A stretch of DNA of 64,000 bases, taken from assembly GCA_019359245.1 (NCBI GenBank), contig JAHHHR010000002.1, positions 62,001 through 126,000 of the forward strand, written 5' to 3'. Source of the stretch: Nostoc desertorum CM1-VF14 (GTDB lineage Bacteria; Cyanobacteriota; Cyanobacteriia; Cyanobacteriales; Nostocaceae). Below, piece after piece: positions 26,890 to 34,523 of the stretch (positions within the stretch are counted from its first letter, which is position 1; each line of letters opens with the position of its first letter). The notes below the pieces were generated by a model, which was not told the origin of the DNA, did no database searches, and saw only the letters and a program-made list of their open reading frames with translations. Position numbers and translations under genes: made by a program.

Positions 26890-29817
26890 ATGACTGAAAA
26901 TTTACGCGGTTCGTGCTGGCTTTTAAGGCTCATGATTTCTTTAGCTATTAGTGGCGCATACCTCAATGTTGGGGATTGTACCTTTGCTCAAATTACGCCT
27001 GATAGCACTTTACCCGATAATTCCACTGTCAAATTAGAGGGGAATACCAGAATTATTGAAGGAGGAACTCAAGCTGGAAGTAATCTTTTCCACAGTTTTG
27101 AGCAGTTTTCTGTACCCCCTAACAGTGAGGCTTACTTCAACCACCGTTTAGAAATTCAAAATATCATCAGCCGCGTCACGGGTGGTTCTGCTTCTCTCAT
27201 TGATGGTCTGATTAGAGCCAATCGTGATGGCTCTGCTAACTTGTTTTTTCTCAATCCCAATGGAATTATTTTTGGGCCTAATGCCCAATTGGATATTAAG
27301 GGTTCTTTCATCGCAACTACAGCAAACCGCCTCAAATTTGCAGATGGCGCTCTGTTTAGCGCGTTTCCTCCTCAAAACACACCTCTGCTAACAGTAAATG
27401 TTCCCATTGGCTTGCAATTTGAGGGAACAGCAGGAGAGATTCGTGTAGAAGGATCTGGCCTAAAAGTGCAACCTGGTAAAACTTTAGCACTCGTAGGCGG
27501 TGATGTAACGTTGCAGGGAGGTGAACGAGCAGCTTTAAATCGACCACAAACGAATCTGGAAGCTCCAGGAGGACGAATTGAACTAGGTAGTGTGGCTGGT
27601 ATTGGAGAAGTGAGCTTGAACCAGAAAGATAACGATTGGGAATTAGGGTACACCTCTGTCAATAATTTTGGCAATATTCTATTGAAAGATAAAGCATATA
27701 TTGCTGTTACCAGTGCTGGCGGTGGTGATGTTCAGATTCAGAGCAGTGATTTGGCTCTAACTCAAGGCTCACGGATTTTTGCCGATACAATAGGTACAGA
27801 TCCTGGTGGAGAGGTGCTTGTCCGCACAACAAAGGCGGTGACTCTCACTGGAGGTTCGCAGATTAAAGCCGATATTTCATCAACAGCACCTGTAACCGGG
27901 GGAAATGTAACAATTGAAACTGAACAGTTAAGTATTCAAGGGAACCTCTCATTTATCAGAGCTGGCACCTTGGATACCATCTTCGGTAAGACGGGACAGG
28001 GGGGAAATCTCACCGTTAGCGCCTCGGAGTCTGTGGAACTAGCAGGAACAACAAGCGGGTTGTTCACTCAAACTTTAGGTGCTGGAGATGCTGGAAATTT
28101 GATAATTGATACCAAACGCTTAAGTGTCCAAAATGGAGCGCGAGTATCAACTTCTACTTCTCTTTTAAGCAAGGGAAAGGGGGGAAATTTGACTATAATT
28201 GGTATCGATTCCGTGGAAGTTATTGGTGTTGGTAGCGGCTTGTTCACTCAAACTCAAGGTGCTGGAGATGCTGGAAATTTGACAATTGATACCAAACGCT
28301 TAAGTGTCCAAAATGGAGCGCAAATATTAAATCGTAATAATGTTCTTAGTCAAGGAAAGGCAGGAAATTTATTTGTAACTGCTAGTGATTTGGTGGAATT
28401 ACAAGGAACAGGAATATTATCTGATGGGCAGCAAACCGCTAGCACTTTATCTACTCAGACTGAGAATGCTGAACCTGCTGGTAATTTGACGATTAACACT
28501 AGGCAGTTAATTGTAGAAAATGGCGCACAGATAGTTACTGGTACTCTAGGTCAAGGAAAAGGTGGAGACATAAATATTAATGCTTCTGATACCGTTAATA
28601 TTTTTGGAGTTGGTACAGATGGAACCGCAAGTGGATTATTTTCACGTACCAATAAAGGGGGGCAGGGGGGAAACATCATTATTAATAAGACTAATGCTTT
28701 CCGGGTAGCAGATAATGGGGTTGTAGATGCCCGCACTCTAGGTGATGGAAATGCTGGTAATATCACGGTGAACGCGAATACTTTAGAAGCGGTTAATGGT
28801 GGCCAAAGCCTTGCTAATGTTGCTTTTCCAGGCAGCAGTGGGCTTGCAGGTAATATCACAGTTAATGCTACTGATAGGGTGACTATATCTGGCAGCGCTA
28901 CCTTCAAACGGCGTGTCCGAGGAATTGATGGGAACCTTGTTGAGGATGAGTCTGCTAACAGTGGCTTGTTTGTTCGCTCTCAAGGATCAAAGGGTGCAGG
29001 CAACCTTCAGGTAAAATCTCCTTTTATTCGTTTAGACAATGGAGGGGAAATCACTGCTGAAACTGCATCCGGTAATGGCGGTAATATTACACTCCATGAC
29101 CTAGATTTATTGTTACTAAGCGGCAATAGCCAAATATCTGCTACCGCAGGCACAAGTCAACAGGGTGGAGATGGCGGTAATATCACCATTAATGCGCCTG
29201 ACGGCTTCATCGTCGCCAAACCAAATGAAAACAGCGACATCACCGCCAATGCCTACAACGGCAATGGGGGAATAGTTAAAATCAACGCTACTAAGATTTT
29301 CGGTATTGCACCACTGACTAGCGAAGACCTTAGAAGATTGCGCCCTGATGATCCAGACCCGCGTCGACTGCCGACAAATGATATTACAGCAATTTCCCAA
29401 ACAAGACCTGATTTAAGCGGCATTGTAGATATCAATACCCTCGATGTTGACCCCTATCGAGGATTAATCAACTTACCAGTCGTACTAGTCGATACTCAAA
29501 TCTCACAAGTCTGTCAAGCACGTACAGCACAAAATCAAAGCAGTTTTACCATCGCCGGACGCGGTGGTTTACCACCCAACCCTAGAACCGAACCCTTGAC
29601 TCCTGATGCAGTTCAACTCGATTGGGTAACTCTCAACCCAAAGGCTGAAAACCACTCTAGTACAACTGTTTCAACTCAGGCAAATAGTTCGACTCCAGCA
29701 ACGATTGTGGAAGCACAAGGGTGGGTGAGAAATGCTAAAGGTGAAGTTGTACTCACGGCTGATGCGCCTACAGCTTTGCCTCATAGTTCCTGGCTTACTC
29801 CTGCTTCTTGTTTCTAA
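26890..29817 (+). CDS. Two-partner-secretion exoprotein 1 (filamentous haemagglutinin N-domain)
   Basis: TpsA-type secreted protein of about 975 residues. Signal peptide: MTENLRG then hydrophobic LMISLAISGAYL, cleavage near CTFA-Q. The TPS domain that is recognised by an outer-membrane TpsB pore spans about 40-280, with NLFFLNPNGIIFG and the start GGTQAGSNLFHSFEQFSVP. The rest is a right-handed beta-helix of about 60-residue Gly/Asn-rich repeats (GNLTIDTKRLSVQNGA). The C-terminus carries QVCQART and ends SWLTPASCF. ATG 26890 matches the start kept in the collapsed third copy at 34413. No TpsB gene is in the window. A surface or extracellular role (adhesion, competition) is inferred. Confidence 0.9.
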   Translation: MTENLRGSCWLLRLMISLAISGAYLNVGDCTFAQITPDSTLPDNSTVKLEGNTRIIEGGTQAGSNLFHSFEQFSVPPNSEAYFNHRLEIQNIISRVTGGSASLIDGLIRANRDGSANLFFLNPNGIIFGPNAQLDIKGSFIATTANRLKFADGALFSAFPPQNTPLLTVNVPIGLQFEGTAGEIRVEGSGLKVQPGKTLALVGGDVTLQGGERAALNRPQTNLEAPGGRIELGSVAGIGEVSLNQKDNDWELGYTSVNNFGNILLKDKAYIAVTSAGGGDVQIQSSDLALTQGSRIFADTIGTDPGGEVLVRTTKAVTLTGGSQIKADISSTAPVTGGNVTIETEQLSIQGNLSFIRAGTLDTIFGKTGQGGNLTVSASESVELAGTTSGLFTQTLGAGDAGNLIIDTKRLSVQNGARVSTSTSLLSKGKGGNLTIIGIDSVEVIGVGSGLFTQTQGAGDAGNLTIDTKRLSVQNGAQILNRNNVLSQGKAGNLFVTASDLVELQGTGILSDGQQTASTLSTQTENAEPAGNLTINTRQLIVENGAQIVTGTLGQGKGGDININASDTVNIFGVGTDGTASGLFSRTNKGGQGGNIIINKTNAFRVADNGVVDARTLGDGNAGNITVNANTLEAVNGGQSLANVAFPGSSGLAGNITVNATDRVTISGSATFKRRVRGIDGNLVEDESANSGLFVRSQGSKGAGNLQVKSPFIRLDNGGEITAETASGNGGNITLHDLDLLLLSGNSQISATAGTSQQGGDGGNITINAPDGFIVAKPNENSDITANAYNGNGGIVKINATKIFGIAPLTSEDLRRLRPDDPDPRRLPTNDITAISQTRPDLSGIVDINTLDVDPYRGLINLPVVLVDTQISQVCQARTAQNQSSFTIAGRGGLPPNPRTEPLTPDAVQLDWVTLNPKAENHSSTTVSTQANSSTPATIVEAQGWVRNAKGEVVLTADAPTALPHSSWLTPASCF
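28060..28323 (+). repeat. Two 84-bp repeats at 180-bp spacing in exoprotein 1
   Basis: The segment coding LFTQTxGAGDAGNLxIDTKRLSVQNGA occurs at about 28060-28143 and 28240-28323 with very few base changes, a recent duplication of a 60-residue beta-helix unit. Confidence 0.85.
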
Positions 29818-29875
29818 ATAACCAGGTTATACTGTTTCACTTTAAAAACTTACAGTTAAAAAACATTCCATCTCC

Positions 29876-29897
29876 GGGGTGCAAGGTCTTGCGCCCC
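29876..29897. terminator. Hairpin after exoprotein 1
   Basis: GGGGTGCAAG / CTTGCGCCCC with one G-T pair, 58 bp after the stop. There is no T-run; similar palindromes are dispersed in Nostoc genomes. Confidence 0.45.
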
Positions 29898-30105
29898 TAT
29901 AAATCTAAAAATAATTTTGGATAATTTATTTTTTGCAAGTCTTGGTGCTCTATTTTATTTGAATCAGCACCTAGGCTGGCTACCTCGTAACCTTGGCTGG
30001 AATACAACTGTTGTAGTGGCTTCGCTTAATATTAATAGATAAAAAATCTAACTCCCCAGCAGAGTTTTCTATTAATGTTGGAGTGGGCCAAACTCCCCTT
30101 ATGCT

Positions 30106-30990
30106 ATGTATAAAACGAGGGATTCGCGTTTTGATTACGGAATTGATGTTCTAGCTGCGATCGCCTTATTTTGTTTCTTAACCAATCTCATCTGCAATGC
30201 TAATTGCTGGTTAAAATTATCAATGGAAACACTAATTTCTTCGGGAGTAAAGAACGTGGTAATTGAAGGCACCCCTGGAAACGACTATCTAACTACGATT
30301 CAAGCAAACGAGCAAATATACGGCTATGAAGGCGATGACACTCTAATAGGTGGGCCGGATAAAGACTACTTAGTGGGAGGAGGTGGTAATGACATTCTCA
30401 CTGGTGGTAGTGGTAGAGATACCTTTATCTTGGATTACTCAGGTGGTGGTATTGATACAATTACAGACTTCTCATTTAATAACGATATTGTGAAAATTAC
30501 TACCCCTATTATCCCTTCTACTAATATAAGTAACTCCAGCTCTAAAGGTTATGAAGGCGATGACATTTTAATAGATAGATCAGGTAAAGACTATTTAATA
30601 AAGGGAGTTGGTGATGACATTCTCACTGATGGCAAGGATAGTAACACCTTTCCTTCTATTAAATCTTCTGAGAATGATATTAAAGTTACTAAGTCTAAAA
30701 CTGATGACATTCTCACTGGTGGCAAGGATAGTAACACCTTTCCTTCTATTAAATCTTCTGAGAATGATATTAAAGTTACTAAGTCTAAAACTAATGCTTT
30801 GCCATCAAAAATAGTTCTGAGTGAACTTCAAACGAAAATACCTGTATCAGCAATATTTGGTAGCGGTATCAAACTTCCTAATTATTTAAGCTATGACGGA
30901 AGCACTGGCGCTCTATTTTATCAGGATCGGCAATTAGCTTGGCTACCTCCTAACCTTTACTTTCCTAACGATTTAGGACTTACGCAGTGA
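30106..30990 (+). CDS. RTX-type (haemolysin-type calcium-binding) repeat protein
   Basis: 294 residues, or 255 if started at ATG 30223 ([11 protein letters not shown]). The glycine-rich nonapeptide motif GGxGxDxLx appears in [21 protein letters not shown] and [15 protein letters not shown], followed by the [15 protein letters not shown] block that closes RTX regions. Such repeats bind calcium outside the cell and are usually exported by type I secretion. A second, partly decayed RTX region follows ([19 protein letters not shown]), then a perfect tandem duplication of 30 residues. The C-terminus [22 protein letters not shown] is a tail found on other cyanobacterial RTX proteins. The only two copies of good RTX repeats make a large toxin unlikely. 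It lies between two exoprotein genes. Confidence 0.8.
   Translation: MYKTRDSRFDYGIDVLAAIALFCFLTNLICNANCWLKLSMETLISSGVKNVVIEGTPGNDYLTTIQANEQIYGYEGDDTLIGGPDKDYLVGGGGNDILTGGSGRDTFILDYSGGGIDTITDFSFNNDIVKITTPIIPSTNISNSSSKGYEGDDILIDRSGKDYLIKGVGDDILTDGKDSNTFPSIKSSENDIKVTKSKTDDILTGGKDSNTFPSIKSSENDIKVTKSKTNALPSKIVLSELQTKIPVSAIFGSGIKLPNYLSYDGSTGALFYQDRQLAWLPPNLYFPNDLGLTQ
30613..30792 (+). repeat. 90-bp tandem duplication in the RTX-type gene
   Basis: 30613-30702 and 30703-30792 are identical except for one base (GAT versus GGT). The unit codes [20 protein letters not shown] and the following ten residues. Confidence 0.95.
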
Positions 30991-31243
30991 CAGAAAAGCC
31001 AAAATAGCAGGTATGGTTTTCAAGACTTCTAATTAGATTTTTCAATTACCTTTTTGCAATGTCTGTCTTTAACAGTGACGCTCCTGCGGATGCTCTTTCC
31101 TCTCTACAAGACGCTGTGCGTAGCTTGCTTCTTTGTAGGAAAGTATACGCTACCGCTAAGGCTGCGCTACCAGAGCGACAGAAACCGCCGCTTCGAGTTT
31201 TCGCTGCAATAAAATAACTTTCAAGGGTTAGGAGACAAGTTTT

Positions 31244-33592
31244 GTGAGTTTAAGAAGCTGGTTTGGTAACGGTTGTCACTTAAGGTTGTTGGGCTTAGTG
31301 ATTCTAGTGGGTGTGATTGGAATAGAAGGAGGCGATCGCACATTTGCTCAGGTGACTCCTGATCCCTCTGTGGGAACTCAAGTGAAGCGAATCGACGACA
31401 CTACCTTGAATATTACAGAGGGTACAACCGTTGGTAATACAAATTTATTCCATAGTTTCAGCAACTTTAGTGTTCCAAGCGAGGAGACAGTCAATTTCCG
31501 TAACGCCCCAAACATCAACAATATTTTGGTACGAGTTACAGGGGGAAATCCCTCTGACATCCAGGGAACACTTCAGGCTCAAGCTAATCTCTTTTTAATA
31601 AATCCCAACGGCATCATCTTTGGAGAAAATGCTCTATTAAATATTAACGGTTCATTTATCGGAACAACAGCTAGTGCGATCCAGTTTCCGGGTGGTGGAG
31701 AATTTTCCATGACTTCACCCGTCAATCCGCTTAACCCCTTGCTGAGAGTTAATCCTTCTGCATTTCTATTCAATCAAATTGAATCTCAGCCTATTAAGCC
31801 GATTCAAGTTAATGAAACAATTCTGTTCGTTCCTGAAAGTCAGAGTTTAGTGTTATTGGGAGGCGATGTGAATTTAGAAGGAGCGATACTGAACGCTCCA
31901 GATGGTCGAGTCGAATTAGGAGGATTGGCAGGAGTAGGAACGGTAGGGTTAAATATTGATAACAACAATTTCCGTTTAAGTTTTCCTGATAGTGTAGCGC
32001 GAGCAGATGTATCTATTACCAATCTAAGTACAGTAAATGCTAGTGGTGAAGGCGGTGGTGGTATCCAGGTACAAGGCAGGCGCGTTACCTTCGATGATTC
32101 AGAGATTGCGGTTAATACCGTAGTCTCAAAATCAGGAGGAACATTAGTGGTAAACGGATCGGAGTCAGTAGAACTCTTGGGAGGAAGCCGTCTGTTGACT
32201 GAGACAACAAGCTCTGGAACTGCCGGAGAATTAAGGATTGAAACTGGGCGGTTGATTGTTCAAGATGGTTCGCAGGTTTCAGCTTCCACTTCTTTACAAT
32301 CTACAGGAGGGGGAGGAACTTTATCTGTCAAGGCAAGGGACTCTATCCAACTAATTGGAACCTCGCGAATTGGAGCTAGTGGCTTGTTTACTGTAACACA
32401 AGGCATTGGAAAAGCCGGAGAATTGAAGATTGAAACTGGGCAGTTGATTGTTCAAGATGGAGCGCAGATTTCAGCTAATACTCGTAATCAGGGGGGGGGA
32501 GGAACATTGTCTGTTACCGCAGACTCTATCCAACTCATTGGAACCTCGCTAAAAAGTGTCAGTGGCTTATTTGTTGGGACTACAGCTACTGGAGATGCCG
32601 GAAACTTAGAGATAGAAACTGGGCAATTGATTGTTCAAAATGGAGCAAGAATTTCAGCTTCCACTTCTGCTGAGTCTACTGGACAGGGGGGAAGCATCAT
32701 AGTTAAGGCTGGAGAATTAAATGTTTTAAATAACGCTGACATAACTGTGAGCAGTCAAGGCACAAAAAAGGCAGGTGATTTGGAAATCACCGCTCGTTCT
32801 ATCAAGTTGGATGAGAAAGGTAAGCTCATTGGGCAAGCTAACTCCGGTGATGGTGGCAATATTACGCTGAACCTGCAAGACTTATTGTTACTGGGCCGAA
32901 ACAGTGAAGTTTCTACCTCAGCAGGCACTGAAGGGGCTGGTGGAAATGGCGGTAATATCACCATTAATGCCCCTGACGGCTTCATCGTCGCCAAACCAAA
33001 TGAAAACAGCGACATCACCGCCAATGCCTACAATGGCAATGGGGGAATAGTTAAAATCGACGCTACTAAGATTTTTGGAATTGCGCCACTGACTAGCGAA
33101 GACCTTAGAAGGTTGCGCCCCGATGATCCAGACCCGCGTCAACTTCCGACAAATGATATTACGGCAATTTCCCAAACAAGACCTGATTTAAGCGGCTTTG
33201 TAGATATCAATACCCTCGATGTTGACCCCTATCGAGGATTAATCAGCTTACCAGTCGTACCAGTCGATACTCAAATCTCACAAGTCTGTCAAGCACGTAC
33301 AGCACAAAATCAAAGCAGTTTTACCATCGCCGGACGCGGTGGCTTACCACCCAACCCTAGAACCGAACCCTTGACTCCTGATGCAGTTCAACTAGATTGG
33401 GTAACTCTCAACCCAAAGGCTGAAAACCGCTCTAGTGCACCTGTTTCAACTCAGGCAAATAGTTCGACTCCAGCAACGATTGTGGAAGCGCAAGGATGGG
33501 TGAGAAATGCTAAAGGTGAAGTTGTACTCACGGCTGATGCGCCTACAGTTTTGCCTTATAGTTCCTGGCTTACTCCTGTTTCTTGTTTCTAA
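31244..33592 (+). CDS. Two-partner-secretion exoprotein 2 (filamentous haemagglutinin N-domain)
   Basis: TpsA-type protein of 782 residues starting at GTG 31244, which has AGGAG 11 bases upstream. Signal peptide: MSLRSWFGNGCHLRLLGLV then a hydrophobic run, cleavage near TFA-Q. The TPS domain includes NLFHSFSNFSVPSEETVNF, LFLINPNGIIFGENALLNI. Beta-helix repeats (GELKIETGQLIVQDGAQISA) follow. The last ~215 residues are almost identical to those of exoprotein 1, including QVCQARTAQNQSSFTIAGRG and the C-terminus SWLTPVSCF, while the N-terminal two thirds have diverged strongly. Same predicted location and role as exoprotein 1. Its upstream region does not match the conserved peptide/exoprotein promoter. 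Confidence 0.9.
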   Translation: MSLRSWFGNGCHLRLLGLVILVGVIGIEGGDRTFAQVTPDPSVGTQVKRIDDTTLNITEGTTVGNTNLFHSFSNFSVPSEETVNFRNAPNINNILVRVTGGNPSDIQGTLQAQANLFLINPNGIIFGENALLNINGSFIGTTASAIQFPGGGEFSMTSPVNPLNPLLRVNPSAFLFNQIESQPIKPIQVNETILFVPESQSLVLLGGDVNLEGAILNAPDGRVELGGLAGVGTVGLNIDNNNFRLSFPDSVARADVSITNLSTVNASGEGGGGIQVQGRRVTFDDSEIAVNTVVSKSGGTLVVNGSESVELLGGSRLLTETTSSGTAGELRIETGRLIVQDGSQVSASTSLQSTGGGGTLSVKARDSIQLIGTSRIGASGLFTVTQGIGKAGELKIETGQLIVQDGAQISANTRNQGGGGTLSVTADSIQLIGTSLKSVSGLFVGTTATGDAGNLEIETGQLIVQNGARISASTSAESTGQGGSIIVKAGELNVLNNADITVSSQGTKKAGDLEITARSIKLDEKGKLIGQANSGDGGNITLNLQDLLLLGRNSEVSTSAGTEGAGGNGGNITINAPDGFIVAKPNENSDITANAYNGNGGIVKIDATKIFGIAPLTSEDLRRLRPDDPDPRQLPTNDITAISQTRPDLSGFVDINTLDVDPYRGLISLPVVPVDTQISQVCQARTAQNQSSFTIAGRGGLPPNPRTEPLTPDAVQLDWVTLNPKAENRSSAPVSTQANSSTPATIVEAQGWVRNAKGEVVLTADAPTVLPYSSWLTPVSCF

Positions 33593-33620
33593 AAAAAACC
33601 AGGTTATACCGTTTTACTTT
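32938..33620 (+). repeat. Near-identical 3' cassette shared by the two exoprotein genes
   Basis: 32938-33620 matches 29166-29847 with only scattered changes, including the first 25-30 bases after the stop codons (ACCAGGTTATAC). Upstream of it the genes are much less alike. Confidence 0.88.
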
Positions 33621-34012
33621 AATTAATGATATAAATACCTGCGTTAGCATTTAGAAGTTTATCGTGGCGATCGCTAAATCACATCTGAGTATTGTTATGT
33701 AAGATCATGGGTACAACGGGCGCTGCTAATGAGTAACCTTAAAAGCCACTTAAATACGGCAAAATCAAGGGAGTAAATTGCCTATGCTGTTAATTTTATT
33801 TGGCAGGATGCTGTAATTACTTTAGCTGATATGTGCCCTACTAATTCAGGCGATCGCACCTGAAGTGATAATTAGACTATTTGTTAAAAGCTGTTGGTTT
33901 GCTAGAATTTGCCTTTGCGCGAATTGTTGCGCGTTGACTCTTGGAAACTAAACCAAACGAGAAGTGCTGATTTTTTCGTTGGTTTTAACCTTAGTTGTGA
34001 TCAAGAGTAATT
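33593..34012. other. Intergenic region with duplicated spacer, copy B
   Basis: 33783-33936 is the second copy of the 25989-26146 block. The remaining sequence shows no gene. The dyad TTCAGG/CCTGAA at about 33846 is a shortened version of the copy A hairpin. Confidence 0.6.
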
Positions 34013-34243
34013 TTAATCTAGATGCGTTTTCTTTGAAGCAAGAAGCCAGGGAGGAGAACCAGGGTCATCCATAGGAGGTACATTCATTCTACAGTGGTAG
34101 TCATCAGGAGCACATTCCTCTTTTTTTCCTTCTGATACTATCATTTTTTCAGCTTTCACAGATGTGATGTCCTGCTCAACAATTGATTTACTAGAGTCTA
34201 AAACCAGGATTTTTCTTTTCAAGGAATAATGCATAGTAATCAT
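34013..34243 (-). CDS. Small peptide 2, paralogue of peptide 1
   Basis: 76 residues beginning MITMHYSLKRKILVLD at ATG 34243. It shares with peptide 1 the leader SIVEQDITSVKAEK and the core ECAPDDYHCRMNVPPMDDPG with both cysteines. The Gly-Gly of peptide 1 is replaced by SEGKKE, so cleavage would not be by the same rule, and the C-terminal tail is shorter. It is head to head with a collapsed exoprotein gene (34413-34483), exactly as peptide 1 is with exoprotein 1. It may be a decaying copy, or the conserved cysteine core may still be under selection. Confidence 0.55.
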   Translation of the reverse strand: MITMHYSLKRKILVLDSSKSIVEQDITSVKAEKMIVSEGKKEECAPDDYHCRMNVPPMDDPGSPPWLLASKKTHLD

Positions 34244-34412
34244 CCAATTGATTGTTGTTCCTTAGAGGTAAAATCTCCTCTATGTAATAACCCAAGTTGC
34301 AGAAGAAATTTTTCAGCCAATTATGCCATTTGTTCACAAAACTTTATATTTTATGCTGTCCACATATCATAAAAGTGCCGGATAATTACTGTTCTTAAGA
34401 AAAATTGATCCA

Positions 34413-34483
34413 ATGACTGAAAACGTTTTACAATCGCCGGACGCGGCGGCTTACCACCCAGCCCTGGAACCGAACCTCTTTAA
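34413..34483 (+). pseudogene. Remnant of a third exoprotein gene (large internal deletion)
   Basis: ATGACTGAAAA, the start of exoprotein 1, is joined directly to a stretch that matches the codons of its C-terminal FTIAGRGGLPPNPRTEP (here FTIAGRGGLPPSPGTEPL then a stop, in a different frame from the ATG). About 2.6 kb of the gene body is missing. The upstream 170 bp still match the exoprotein 1 promoter. Confidence 0.82.
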
Positions 34484-34523
34484 AATTGGTATTAGTTTAG
34501 AGAAACCGGATTTCTGGGGCACA

